NCBI RefSeq assembly: GCF_019801015.1
Contig: NZ_JAHVJZ010000004.1
Coordinates: 372,001 to 436,000, forward strand
From: Marinobacter nauticus
GTDB taxonomy: Bacteria; Pseudomonadota; Gammaproteobacteria; Enterobacterales; Shewanellaceae
DNA: 64,000 nt
Reading direction: 5' to 3'
Under the pieces are notes generated by a model that saw only the letters and a program-made list of their open reading frames with translations, was not told the DNA's origin and did no database searches. Both the position numbers and the translations under genes were made by a program. How positions within the stretch are numbered: position 1 is the first letter of the stretch; each line of letters opens with the position of its first letter. Positions 48,295-56,595 of the stretch are shown here, piece by piece.

Positions 48295-49230
48295 TCACTC
48301 CCACGGCGTCATGCCTGCCATGTCGGACAGGTCGAACGGTGTCTGCTGGTAGACGTAGTAGTTCAGCCAGTTGCTGAACAGCAGCGCCCCGTGCGCGTGC
48401 CAGCTGGCATGGGGAGGGCGGGTCGGGTCATCATCCGGGTAATAGTTGTCCGGCACCTTGGGGGCAAGACCCGCCGACAAGTCACGGCGGTATTCATCCT
48501 GCAATGTGGTGCGGGTGTATTCCGGATGGCCGGTGACAAACAGATTTCGATTGTTGCGGTCGACCACCAGATAGGCCCCGGCGACGTCAGATTCCGCCAG
48601 CACAATCAGATCAGGATGCGCTTTCAGTTGATCCAGCGAGACCTGCGCGTAGCGCGAGTGCGGCACCCAGAACTCATCGTCAAACCCTCGCAGCAGAGGG
48701 ATATGCTCATGCATGCGGCGGTGCTCAAACACGCCGGAGATCTTCACATCACGCAGATAACGCTTGATGCCATACAGATGGTAAAAGGCCGCATGTGCTG
48801 CCCAGCAGAGAAACAGCACCGAGGTGGCGTGTCGCTGTGACCAGTCGATAATGGCGCGGATCTCATCCCAGTACGCCACCTCCTCAAACTCCAGATCCCC
48901 CAACGGGGCACCGGTGATGATTAAGCCATCATAGTTGTTGCCCTTCACCGCCTCGAAATCGCGGTAAAACGCGTTCATATGATCACAGGGCGTGTGTTTG
49001 GAGGGGCGATTGTGAATCCGCAGCAGCTCCACATCCACCTGAAGCGGGCTGTTGCCGAGCAACCGCAGCAACTGAGTTTCCGTTTCAATCTTATTGGGCA
49101 TCAGATTGAGGATAAGCAGCTTCAACGGCCGGATATTCTGGGCCTGCGCCCTCGACTCCGACATCACAAAGATGTTTTCCCCCCGCAAAATGGCGGATGC
49201 GGGCAAACTGTCAGGCACCTTAACCGGCAT
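48295..49230 (-). CDS. metA: Homoserine O-succinyltransferase
   Basis: A 311-residue MetA with nucleophile Cys142 in [17 protein letters not shown] and the His/Glu motif VTGHPEYTR. Residue 111 is Gly in [10 protein letters not shown]; Gly here, rather than Glu, is known to go with succinyl-CoA use, so succinyltransferase is preferred over acetyltransferase. It makes O-succinylhomoserine, the first committed step of methionine synthesis. A MetJ-box array covers its promoter. Confidence 0.95.
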   Translation of the reverse strand: MPVKVPDSLPASAILRGENIFVMSESRAQAQNIRPLKLLILNLMPNKIETETQLLRLLGNSPLQVDVELLRIHNRPSKHTPCDHMNAFYRDFEAVKGNNYDGLIITGAPLGDLEFEEVAYWDEIRAIIDWSQRHATSVLFLCWAAHAAFYHLYGIKRYLRDVKISGVFEHRRMHEHIPLLRGFDDEFWVPHSRYAQVSLDQLKAHPDLIVLAESDVAGAYLVVDRNNRNLFVTGHPEYTRTTLQDEYRRDLSAGLAPKVPDNYYPDDDPTRPPHASWHAHGALLFSNWLNYYVYQQTPFDLSDMAGMTPWE

Positions 49231-49258
49231 GTGCTCTCCTCCTTAAGCCTGGTTGCCA

Positions 49259-49299
49259 GTTATATCAGGACATCTGGACGTCCACAAGTCCGGACAGCT
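49259..49299 (-). promoter_or_regulatory. metA promoter with four tandem MetJ (Met) boxes
   Basis: Four contiguous 8-bp units at 49268-49299 (GGACATCT, GGACGTCC, ACAAGTCC, GGACAGCT) match the MetJ consensus AGACGTCT at 6, 6, 5 and 5 positions. They overlap a minus-strand promoter with -35 TTGTGG (49282-49287), 17-bp spacer and -10 TATAAC (49259-49264). Repression by MetJ with S-adenosylmethionine is inferred. Confidence 0.78.
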
Positions 49300-49322
49300 T
49301 TACTAAAGTGTCGAATCGGTCC

Positions 49323-49351
49323 TTGTGAGGCCCCTTCAGGGTCTCTAGAAT
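49323..49351 (+). promoter_or_regulatory. Sigma-70 promoter of the SDR gene at 49382
   Basis: -35 TTGTGA (49323-49328), 17-bp spacer, -10 TAGAAT (49346-49351), divergent from metA. The start codon is 30 nt further on. Confidence 0.6.
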
Positions 49352-49381
49352 CGGGCCATACCCCTAAAGAGTTCTCCGTTT

Positions 49382-50110
49382 ATGAGTCAATTAAGTGCCA
49401 TTCTGATTGGCGCCAACTCCGGGCTGTCACAGGCTCTGGCGCTGGAGCTGGCAAAAGACAACGTTCGTCTCGGCCTGATGGCGGCAGACGTCGATGCACT
49501 GACGCCCCTGGCGCAGCAACTGGGCCCGCAAACCGAGTTGGTGGCCATCGACATTCAGAACCCGGAAGCCTGCCGTGCCGCGTTCGATGCCCTTTGGGAC
49601 ACCCTGGACGGTGCCGCCCTTGTGGTGATCAACACCGCCGCCAGTGGTCTCGATCTGGACCTGCCCTGGGCACTGGATAAAACCGTGGTCGACATCAATG
49701 TCACCGGCTTTACCGCCCTCGCCAATGCCGCCTTCAATAAGATGGTGGCGCAGAAGTACGGTCAACTGGCGGCCCTGACCTCCATCGCCGGTGAGCGCGG
49801 CGGCCCGCAGGTGGCGTTCCACGCCTCCAAGGCCTACCAGCAGAACTACCTGCAGGGACTGCGTCTCCACGCTCAGCGCCTGAAGCTGCCGGTGACCATC
49901 ACCGATCTGCGCATGGGGTACCTGGACAAGATGCAGGGCCGGGGCAGCAAACACTGGAGCGCGCCGCTGCCGAAGATCGCCCAGCAATGTGTGAAAGCGA
50001 TGAAAAAGGCCAAGCACACGGTGTACGTCACCCGCCGCTGGCGCATCATCAGTTGGCTGACCGCTCTGTTGCCGGAGTACATCTACAACAAGCGTAAGTA
50101 CAAGGGCTAA
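49382..50110 (+). CDS. SDR-family protein with Phe at the catalytic Tyr position
   Basis: A 242-residue protein with an SDR fold pattern: N-terminal LIGANSGLSQALALELA (the third Gly of the cofactor loop is Ser), Asp-Ile at AIDIQNPE and catalytic Ser in ALTSIAGERGG. At the active-site position the sequence is AFHASKAY, giving FxxxK in place of YxxxK. The C-terminus is basic with a hydrophobic patch (RRWRIISWLTALLPEYIYNKRKYKG) as in membrane-associated YbbO-like SDRs. Activity may be altered or absent. The physiological role is unknown. Confidence 0.82.
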   Translation: MSQLSAILIGANSGLSQALALELAKDNVRLGLMAADVDALTPLAQQLGPQTELVAIDIQNPEACRAAFDALWDTLDGAALVVINTAASGLDLDLPWALDKTVVDINVTGFTALANAAFNKMVAQKYGQLAALTSIAGERGGPQVAFHASKAYQQNYLQGLRLHAQRLKLPVTITDLRMGYLDKMQGRGSKHWSAPLPKIAQQCVKAMKKAKHTVYVTRRWRIISWLTALLPEYIYNKRKYKG

Positions 50111-50127
50111 GCCCGCAAACCGCGATC

Positions 50128-50155
50128 AAAAAAGCCACCCGCTCGGGTGGCTTTT
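50128..50155. terminator. Bidirectional terminator between the SDR gene and ompW
   Basis: Arms AGCCACCC and GGGTGGCT (50133-50140, 50145-50152) with an A-run before and a T-run after, serving both convergent genes. Confidence 0.88.
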
Positions 50156-50173
50156 GTTATTCAGGTACTCGCC

Positions 50174-50803
50174 TCAGAAGGTGTAGCCCACGGAGACCAT
50201 GTAAACCCAGGGGTCGATGTCGGTCTTGATGGAAACCGGGTCGCCATCCAGCTTGAAGTTCACATCAGTACCGATATCGATGTACCAGACCGAGGCATTC
50301 ACCAGCCAGCTGTCGTTGATCTTGTAGTCCAGACCCACCTGACCGGCCAGGCCAAAGGAGGTATCCACGTCCAGGTCGGTCAGCGGCAGGCCTTCGGTAT
50401 TCTTGAACTCTTCATCAAAGAACACGGTCATGTTCACACCAGCGCCGATATAGGGGCGCAGGTTGCCAGAACCGAAGTAGTACTGGGCCATCAGGGTCGG
50501 CGGCAGGTGCTTCACCTTGGCCAGATTGTTGGCGCCGCCGTCCGGCAGAGTCACTTCATGGCTGAACGGGGTTGCAGCCAACAGTTCCACACCGAAGTTG
50601 TTGGTCACCATGTAGGTGAAGTTCAGGCCCAGCTGAGTATTGCTGTCGATCGCAAACTCACCCAGTCCGGCCACATCCTGTGAGCTCTCATTCGGTGCCA
50701 CGGTCGCGGCACCCACGCGAACGATAAAATCGCCGGCTTCGTGAGCAAACGTCGGGGCAGAGAGGGCAGTGAGCAGAGCCAGAGACAGCAGTTTGATTTT
50801 CAT
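50174..50803 (-). CDS. ompW: OmpW-family outer-membrane protein
   Basis: A 209-residue protein with signal peptide (IKLLSLALLTALSAPTFAHE) and eight-strand barrel features of OmpW: DFIVRVGAATVAPNESS, NTQLGLNFTYMVTNNFGVEL, LPPTLMAQYYFG, RPYIGAGVNMTVFFDEEF and C-terminal YMVSVGYTF. OmpW forms a narrow hydrophobic channel in the outer membrane and is linked to anaerobic or stress adaptation. FNR- and CRP-like sites lie upstream. Confidence 0.95.
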   Translation of the reverse strand: MKIKLLSLALLTALSAPTFAHEAGDFIVRVGAATVAPNESSQDVAGLGEFAIDSNTQLGLNFTYMVTNNFGVELLAATPFSHEVTLPDGGANNLAKVKHLPPTLMAQYYFGSGNLRPYIGAGVNMTVFFDEEFKNTEGLPLTDLDVDTSFGLAGQVGLDYKINDSWLVNASVWYIDIGTDVNFKLDGDPVSIKTDIDPWVYMVSVGYTF

Positions 50804-50886
50804 CTTATTTCACTCCATTGCGTGATGCAGGTTGGTTCCCAATAACCTTATGGCGCCAACCCTAACCACCTTTACCTACAGCCACT

Positions 50887-50951
50887 TTGATCTCGCTCAA
50901 CCTCTCTGAAACAATTAGATAACTGAAAACCCACTCGTGATCTGGGTCACA
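50887..50951. promoter_or_regulatory. FNR/EtrA-like and CRP-like sites between ompW and the aldo/keto reductase gene
   Basis: TTGATCTCGCTCAA at 50887-50900 matches the FNR consensus TTGAT-N4-ATCAA at 9 of 10 positions. CGTGA-TCTGGG-TCACA at 50936-50951 matches the CRP consensus TGTGA-N6-TCACA at 9 of 10. They lie 84-97 and 133-148 nt upstream of the ompW start and 85-98 and 34-49 nt upstream of the reductase start. Oxygen and carbon control of ompW, the reductase gene or both is inferred. Confidence 0.6.
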
Positions 50952-50984
50952 CTTTACCGCCTTTAAGCGCTACAGGACGTTGTT

Positions 50985-51884
50985 ATGCTTCTTACGCCAC
51001 TCTCTCCGGACGGACCGCATCTGTCCCGCTTTATCGCCGGTTACTGGCGCCTGCTGGACTGGAAAATGACGCCCCAACAGCGTCTTCGCTTTCTGCAGTC
51101 TCATCTTGATCTGGGGGTCAGCAGCTGCGACCACGCCGACATCTATGGGGACTACCAATGTGAAGCGGCCTTTGGCGAGGCGCTGGCGCTGAATCCCGGG
51201 ATCCGCCACGAGCTTCAGATTGTCACCAAGTGCGGCATCTGTCTGCCGGGTCAGAAGGGCTACGATCTGCCCCACTACAACACCAGCGCCGGCCACATCC
51301 TCAATCAGGCGGAGCGGAGCCTGAAACACTTTGGCACCGACTACATCGACCTGCTGCTGATCCACCGTCCGGACCCGTTGATGCAGGCCGATGAAGTGGC
51401 AGAAGCCTTCACGCAATTGCGTCAGGAGGGCAAGGTACGGCACTTCGGCGTCTCCAACTTCACGCCCTCTCAGTACAACCTGCTTGAATCTCGTCTGCCC
51501 TTTGCCCTGGCCACCAACCAGGTGGAGATCTCGCCATTGCAGCTTTCTGCACTGCATGACGGCACCCTGGACCATCTCCAGCAGCGCCGTGTCCGGCCGA
51601 TGGCCTGGTCCTGTCTTGGCGGCGGCCGATTGTTCAGTCCGGACGACCCACAAGCCCGGGGCGTCCGTCTGGAAATGGTCAAAGTCGGTGAGGAGATCGG
51701 CGCCAAAGGCATTGACCAGGTGGCCCTGGCCTGGCTGCTGGCCCTGCCCAGTGCACCCCTACCGATCCTCGGCAGCGGCAAAATCGACCGGCTGATTCAG
51801 GCGGTGGCGGCAACGCAACTGACCCTGACCCGGGAGCAGTGGTTCCGGATCTGGGTGGCCTCCACCGGCCATAACGTGCCGTAA
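50985..51884 (+). CDS. Aldo/keto reductase (YdhF-like)
   Basis: A 299-residue TIM-barrel oxidoreductase with the catalytic tetrad visible as Asp and Tyr in DHADIYGDYQCE, Lys in VTKCGI and His in LLLIHRPDPLM. The GVSNFTPSQYNLLES and LPILGSGKIDRL segments complete the pattern. It should reduce a carbonyl with NADPH; the natural substrate is unknown. It is divergent from ompW. Confidence 0.9.
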   Translation: MLLTPLSPDGPHLSRFIAGYWRLLDWKMTPQQRLRFLQSHLDLGVSSCDHADIYGDYQCEAAFGEALALNPGIRHELQIVTKCGICLPGQKGYDLPHYNTSAGHILNQAERSLKHFGTDYIDLLLIHRPDPLMQADEVAEAFTQLRQEGKVRHFGVSNFTPSQYNLLESRLPFALATNQVEISPLQLSALHDGTLDHLQQRRVRPMAWSCLGGGRLFSPDDPQARGVRLEMVKVGEEIGAKGIDQVALAWLLALPSAPLPILGSGKIDRLIQAVAATQLTLTREQWFRIWVASTGHNVP

Positions 51885-51905
51885 CGCCGCGTGCGGATGC
51901 CCCGC

Positions 51906-51925
51906 GCCAGGCTGAATGGCCTGGC
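51906..51925 (+). terminator. Hairpin after the aldo/keto reductase gene
   Basis: Perfect 7-bp arms GCCAGGC and GCCTGGC around TGAATG, followed by CCGGATTTT. The T-tract is short and offset, so this is a weak terminator candidate. The remaining 210 nt before the next gene show no riboswitch or clear operator. Confidence 0.5.
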
Positions 51926-52134
51926 CCGGATTTTCCCGGCTGCGCAAAATGTCCCTCACAGCGCCGAATCCCGCTCATTGTGAGACATTGTGTCCAGTTC
52001 AATTCGGACTTTTCACCCCTGAAGTCAGATCAGGGTATTTCTGGTTGATCAAACTCTGAAATCCATCGCCACGGCGTTGCGCGCGGGTAACGCGCTTCAA
52101 CACAATACCGCGGATTATTTCGAGGATTTTCAGA

Positions 52135-54183
52135 ATGTTGAAATTTGGATTCAACCCCATTCTGCTTGCCATGGCGCTGCCCCTGCCGGCCCTGGCCGTT
52201 TCTTCCGCCGGCATTGATGAAGTGGTGGTGGTGCACGGTGAACAGCCCACCGCACAGCGCGAAGCCGCGACCCAATACACCCTGACCCGCAACGACATCG
52301 AGCTGTCCGGTGCCCAAAGCCTGGAGCAGGTGCTGCAGGAGGTGCCCGGCCTGCACATCCGGGTGGCCAATAAAGGCCCGGCCCGGATTGAAGCCCGCGG
52401 TTTCAAAACCCGCCATATCACCTTCCTGATCAACGGTGTCCCTTACAACAACGGCAGTGATGGTGAATTCGACCCAGCCACCCTCCCCGTCAACCTGATT
52501 GAGCGGGTGGAAGTGGTCACCGGTGGCGCTTCCCTGCTGTATGGACCCGGTGGCGCCGGCGGTGTCATCAACATCATTACCCGCAAGTCGTTTGATGGCC
52601 ACGCTCTGAGCGTCAATGCCGGTGGCGGTAACGACGGTGCCTGGCAAGCCGGCGCCGGTGTCGCCCTGGGTGATGACACCCGTTCCGGGCTGTTGCAGTA
52701 CCAGGGCTATGGCCGTGACGGCTTCCGCCTGCCTTCCGACTTTGACGGTGATAAGCAGGAAGATGGCGGCACCCGAAACAACAGCGATTACGAGCAACAC
52801 AGTCTGCTCGGCGAGCTGGACTGGCGCCTGAGCGACGATACCGAACTGGGCCTGACCGCAAACTGGGGCACGCTGGAAAAGGGCAACCCGATCCAGGTCG
52901 ACCACAAGAAAAGCGAAGTGGAGCGCATTGAGGATCAAGACCGCTACGGCCTGCAGGCCCGCGCCAGCCATCGCCTGACCGACAACCATCAACTGCGGGG
53001 TTACCTGTTCTACCACGAGCAGGAAGAGCAGCGTCGCAAATACAGCGACGACACCCTGGCCCAGGCGCTGGAGCAAACCGATGTGCGACTGGCCAACCAG
53101 GGCATGAACCTGCAGTGGATCTGGAAACAGGACGCCCACCTGCTGACCACCGCCTACATGCTGGAGCAACAGCGCTGGCGTTCTGAGCTCAGTGATCTGT
53201 CCTCTCCTGAGGCGCTGGCGGGCGGCAACGGTTCCGGTGGCGGCTCTGGTGGTGGCTCCGGCGGCGGCACTGGCGGTGGCTCCGGTGGTGGTACTGGCGG
53301 CGACGGCTCCGGCGGCGGTTCTGGCGGCGGCGACGGCTCTGGCGGCGGTAACGGCGGCGATGCCAGCCCAATCCAGAAGCACGATCAGATGACCCAGTCT
53401 CTGGTGGTGGAGTACCAATGGCAACCGGGCCAGAAAAAGGGTGTGACCCTGAGCGGCGGCCTGCACGACAACGATCAGGACGACACTCTGCGCCACAGTC
53501 TGCTGGGATCCGGTTACTACTACCTGACCGACAGCACCAAGCTGAGCCTGAGTGCCGCCCGCAAGATCCGCTACCCCACGCTGGAGAACCAGTACGAAGC
53601 GGTTGAGGGGGTCGAGCTGGAGCCGGAAACCACCGAGCACTATGAGATCGGCCTGACCCAGCATCTGGGCCAAACCAACCGCATTGAGCTGAGCGCCTAC
53701 TACAGCGATGTAAACAACTACATCGAGAAGGACGATAACGGCATCGTGCGCAACTACGCCCATTACCGGTTTACCGGTGTGGACACCAGCTGGCAGAACC
53801 AGAGCTTCGAATCCGTCAACTGGATGCTGGGTTACAGCTATCTGGACGCGGAAAACCGGGGCGAAGACGACCAGAACCGCACCCAGCTGCAGTACCGTCC
53901 CAAGCACTCGATCAAAGCCAACGTGACGGCTTTCCTGCCCTGGCAATTGACCGCCCGGCTGGACAGTCAGTACGTGATGGATCAGGTCTACTACCAGGAC
54001 GGCGAGCAGTTTGACGTGGACGATTATGTCCTGGTGGACATGAGCCTGAGTCAGCCCCTGCCCTGGGGTGGGCTGAGCTGGCAGTTCACCGTAACCAACC
54101 TGTTAGACGAACTGTACGAAACCAGCCGTGCCCTGCCCCAGCCGGGTCGTCAGTGGCTGATGCAGTTGAAGGGCCAATGGTAA
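52135..54183 (+). CDS. TonB-dependent receptor with a long Gly/Ser repeat loop
   Basis: A 682-residue outer-membrane receptor. The signal peptide (PILLAMALPLPALA) is followed by TonB-box-like DEVVVVHGEQ, the plug (LEQVLQEVPGLHIRVANKGP, RIEARGFKTRHITFLINGVP, RVEVVTGGASLLYGPGGAGGVINII) and a barrel ending PGRQWLMQLKGQW. Residues about 363-409 are almost only Gly with Ser, Thr, Asp and Asn, placed between barrel strands and so probably an extracellular loop. It is the first gene of the ECF-transporter operon (3 nt to the next gene) and probably delivers the transporter's substrate to the periplasm. Confidence 0.93.
   Translation: MLKFGFNPILLAMALPLPALAVSSAGIDEVVVVHGEQPTAQREAATQYTLTRNDIELSGAQSLEQVLQEVPGLHIRVANKGPARIEARGFKTRHITFLINGVPYNNGSDGEFDPATLPVNLIERVEVVTGGASLLYGPGGAGGVINIITRKSFDGHALSVNAGGGNDGAWQAGAGVALGDDTRSGLLQYQGYGRDGFRLPSDFDGDKQEDGGTRNNSDYEQHSLLGELDWRLSDDTELGLTANWGTLEKGNPIQVDHKKSEVERIEDQDRYGLQARASHRLTDNHQLRGYLFYHEQEEQRRKYSDDTLAQALEQTDVRLANQGMNLQWIWKQDAHLLTTAYMLEQQRWRSELSDLSSPEALAGGNGSGGGSGGGSGGGTGGGSGGGTGGDGSGGGSGGGDGSGGGNGGDASPIQKHDQMTQSLVVEYQWQPGQKKGVTLSGGLHDNDQDDTLRHSLLGSGYYYLTDSTKLSLSAARKIRYPTLENQYEAVEGVELEPETTEHYEIGLTQHLGQTNRIELSAYYSDVNNYIEKDDNGIVRNYAHYRFTGVDTSWQNQSFESVNWMLGYSYLDAENRGEDDQNRTQLQYRPKHSIKANVTAFLPWQLTARLDSQYVMDQVYYQDGEQFDVDDYVLVDMSLSQPLPWGGLSWQFTVTNLLDELYETSRALPQPGRQWLMQLKGQW
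53221..53361 (+). repeat. Gly/Ser-coding minisatellite inside the TonB-dependent receptor gene
   Basis: About 47 codons built from an imperfect 12-nt unit (GGY-GGC-TCY-GGY type) coding mainly GGGS and GGGT. Synonymous differences between units show it is not freshly expanded. It keeps the frame, because all changes are in multiples of three. Confidence 0.9.
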
Positions 54184-54186
54184 CCC

Positions 54187-55434
54187 GTGCTGAACCTTGA
54201 CCAGCTGCAATTGAGCCGGGGCAACCCGGCTCTGTCGATCTCGCTGTCGCTCGCACCGGGCGAGGCGGCGATCCTGTCCGGCCCGACCGGGTCGGGCAAA
54301 AGTACCCTGCTGCTGCAGATCGCGGGGCTGCTGGACTCGCCACAAGGCAGCATCAAGCGACCGCAGCGGGTTGGGCTTGTGATGCAGGACCCGGCGCTTC
54401 AACTGATGCGGGAGCAGGTCGGCCCAGAAGTGGCGCTCTGGCTCGAACATCTGGGCGTCGCCCCGGACCAGATGCGCCCACGTATCGAACAGGCTCTCAC
54501 CCGGGTCGGGCTGGATCTGCCCCTTGATACCCCGGTGGCTCACCTCTCACAGGGGCAAAAGTACCGGCTTCTGCTGGCCTCACAGCTGGTGGCTGAGCCA
54601 CAACTCCTGCTCCTGGACGAACCCTGGGCCCAACTGGACCCGGCGGCACTCAACGCCGTACTGGCCACCCTGAGGACACTGCAACAACAAGGCACCACCC
54701 TGGTGATTGCTGAGCATCATGCTGAAGCGTTCTCCACCCTGAATCCCCGCACCCTGAGCCTCGGGCCAACCCAGCCCATCCATTTGCCGGAATGGCCCCG
54801 CCTGCCGCTGGGCGACACCGTATTACAAAGCCGGGATGCCCTGCTTCGTACCGGTGGCCAGCCGCTGCTGGTGCTGCCGGAACTCTATCTGCGGGCCGGA
54901 CAGTGCGTCACCCTCAGCGGCCCCAACGGCAGTGGCAAGAGTTCACTGCTGCAGGCGCTGGCCGGGCTGGACCACAAACTGGAGGGCGAGATTACGCTGC
55001 TTTCAGGGTCTGCCCGCCGCCCCAGGGGCCGGGTGGGTTGCCTGCTGCAGCGGCCCGATCGCCAGTTGTTTGCCCCCACCGTCGCCGAGGAGATCGCCTT
55101 CAGCCTGAGTCGCTCCGGCCAGTGCACCAGCGCGGTATCGCACTGGCTGGCTCAGTTGGGGCTGACTGCGCTGGCCGAACGCTCTCCCCTTCACCTCTCC
55201 TACGGCCAGCAGCATCTGCTGGCGTTACTGGCGCAGGTGGTGGCAAAGCCAGCGCTGTTGCTGCTGGACGACCCGCTGGCGGGCCTGGATGCCGACGCAC
55301 AAAGCCGCCTCTGGCAACTGCTGATGGCGCAGTGCCAACAGGGCATGGCGGTGGTGATCGCCAGTCACCGAACGCTGCCGGACACCGGATTGAGCTGGGA
55401 GATCGCTCATGGAGGCGTGCATGTGGCGGCCTGA
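54187..55434 (+). CDS. ECF-type ABC transporter, fused two-domain ATPase (EcfA-like), GTG start
   Basis: A 415-residue protein made of two ABC ATPase domains. Domain 1 has Walker A GPTGSGKS at 32-39, signature LSQGQ and Walker B LLLLDEPWAQLD. Domain 2 has Walker A GPNGSGKS near 245, signature LSYGQ and LLLLDDPLAGLD, where the catalytic Glu is Asp. The fused arrangement matches CbiO/EcfA pairs. The start is GTG 3 nt after the receptor stop with only a distant AAGGG, suggesting translational coupling. It would energise uptake through the EcfT-like protein encoded next. Confidence 0.9.
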   Translation: MLNLDQLQLSRGNPALSISLSLAPGEAAILSGPTGSGKSTLLLQIAGLLDSPQGSIKRPQRVGLVMQDPALQLMREQVGPEVALWLEHLGVAPDQMRPRIEQALTRVGLDLPLDTPVAHLSQGQKYRLLLASQLVAEPQLLLLDEPWAQLDPAALNAVLATLRTLQQQGTTLVIAEHHAEAFSTLNPRTLSLGPTQPIHLPEWPRLPLGDTVLQSRDALLRTGGQPLLVLPELYLRAGQCVTLSGPNGSGKSSLLQALAGLDHKLEGEITLLSGSARRPRGRVGCLLQRPDRQLFAPTVAEEIAFSLSRSGQCTSAVSHWLAQLGLTALAERSPLHLSYGQQHLLALLAQVVAKPALLLLDDPLAGLDADAQSRLWQLLMAQCQQGMAVVIASHRTLPDTGLSWEIAHGGVHVAA

Positions 55435-56047
55435 TCCGGTTCGACTGACCCAAGCCAAGCTGCTGGCCGTCCCCGCGCTGACCCTGCTGGGACTGTCCGG
55501 CCCCGGCGTAATTCTCGGCCCGATGGCGGTGCTGTGGTTTCTGCTGTTGTGGCGGGCCCCGAAAGGCCTTCGCCAGCTGCGGCGTACTCTGCTCTTTATG
55601 TTGCCCAACTGGCTGCTGATCAGCGCGGTATACGGTCTGAAATTCGGCGCCGCAGGGTTGCCAGAAGCCGCATTGATCAGCGTACGTATCCTGTTGGGTA
55701 TCCTGCCGGGATTATGGTTTTACCTGTCCACTCCCGGGCAAACCCTGATCCGGGCGCTGGACCCCTGGCTCTCCCGTCGCAACGCCACGGTTTTGCAGGC
55801 CGCACTGGCGCTGCTGCCCACCATGGTCAATGAGGCACAGTTGCTGTTTCGCCTGGCCAAGATGCGGGGCGCTCACCTCACGGGTCGGGACTTTCTGCGC
55901 CCGCGCGGTTACGCCGAACTGGGCCAGACCGTGCTGCTGCCCCTGCTGGTTCAACTGATGCGATTTTCCGAGCAACAAGCCCTGGCCCTGCGCAGCCGGG
56001 GCTATCAGGAAGATCGCCCCCTGACTCGCTTTAAGGAGATCCTATGA
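55409..56047 (+). CDS. ECF transporter transmembrane (T) component, EcfT/CbiQ-like
   Basis: A 212-residue membrane protein with about four to five helices (LLAVPALTLLGLSGPGVILGPMAVLWFLLLW and FMLPNWLLISAVYGL among them). The two Arg-Gly coupling motifs of EcfT are recognisable (RLAKMRGAHLTG and ALALRSRGYQED). It overlaps the ATPase gene by 26 nt. An internal ATG at 55421, with GGAGG 5 nt before it, is an equally good start (208 residues). It would couple ATP hydrolysis to movement of the S component. Confidence 0.85.
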   Translation: MEACMWRPDPVRLTQAKLLAVPALTLLGLSGPGVILGPMAVLWFLLLWRAPKGLRQLRRTLLFMLPNWLLISAVYGLKFGAAGLPEAALISVRILLGILPGLWFYLSTPGQTLIRALDPWLSRRNATVLQAALALLPTMVNEAQLLFRLAKMRGAHLTGRDFLRPRGYAELGQTVLLPLLVQLMRFSEQQALALRSRGYQEDRPLTRFKEIL

Positions 56048-56595
56048 ACGCGCGCTCATTGAACGACGCCCTGCTGCTGGGCACCCTGGCGCTGCTGTTT
56101 GTGGCGGTAAAGTCGGTTTTCCGTTTCAAACTGGGCCTGACCGGTCATTCCATGTTCTTTCTGATCACCACGCTGCTGCTGGCCCGGGGGCTGGTGCCAC
56201 AGCGGGGTTCGGTGTTCTATTGCGGCCTGATCGCCGGCCTGCTGGCGATGGTACTGGGGGTCGGTAAAGGCGGCCCATTGGTGCTGCTGAAGTTTATGAT
56301 GCCTGCGGTGGCGGTGGAGCTGGCACTCTGGCTGCTGCCCTTCGCCCCCTGGTACCGGCTGCAGGCGATGGTCGTCGGCTTCATTGGCGTCCTGGCCTGG
56401 ACCGCCAAAGGCGTTATGGAGCTGATGCTGGCCGGCGCCACTCAGGAAGTGATTCTGGTGCAGATGGGCTGGAAACTGCTGGGCGGCAGCGTATTTGCCG
56501 GCCTCGCCTGCCTGATGGTGCCCACCCTGCTGCGCCATCTGGCCCACCACCAGCTTATCCCCGCCAACCGACAGCCTGCTAAGGAAGCCGCCTGA
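56044..56595 (+). CDS. Six-helix membrane protein, putative ECF substrate-binding (S) component
   Basis: A 183-residue, very hydrophobic protein with about five or six helices (LGTLALLFVAVKSVFRF, MFFLITTLLLARGLV, FYCGLIAGLLAMVLGV, LVLLKFMMPAVAVELALWLL and GGSVFAGLACLMVPTLL). Size, topology and place after EcfA and EcfT fit an S component. I do not recognise a known vitamin family, so the substrate is open. It overlaps ecfT by 4 nt (ATGA) and the next gene by TGATG. Confidence 0.65.
   Translation: MNARSLNDALLLGTLALLFVAVKSVFRFKLGLTGHSMFFLITTLLLARGLVPQRGSVFYCGLIAGLLAMVLGVGKGGPLVLLKFMMPAVAVELALWLLPFAPWYRLQAMVVGFIGVLAWTAKGVMELMLAGATQEVILVQMGWKLLGGSVFAGLACLMVPTLLRHLAHHQLIPANRQPAKEAA

Noticed and set aside
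51926-52134. Cobalamin or other riboswitch before the TonB receptor of the ECF operon
   Set aside because: The conserved cobalamin-box features were looked for and not found; the stretch is also short for one.
52030-53946. Minus-strand open frame of 638 codons
   Set aside because: It is antisense to the TonB-dependent receptor, which has a signal peptide, plug and barrel; the Ala/Thr-rich part is only the reverse of the Gly/Ser repeat.
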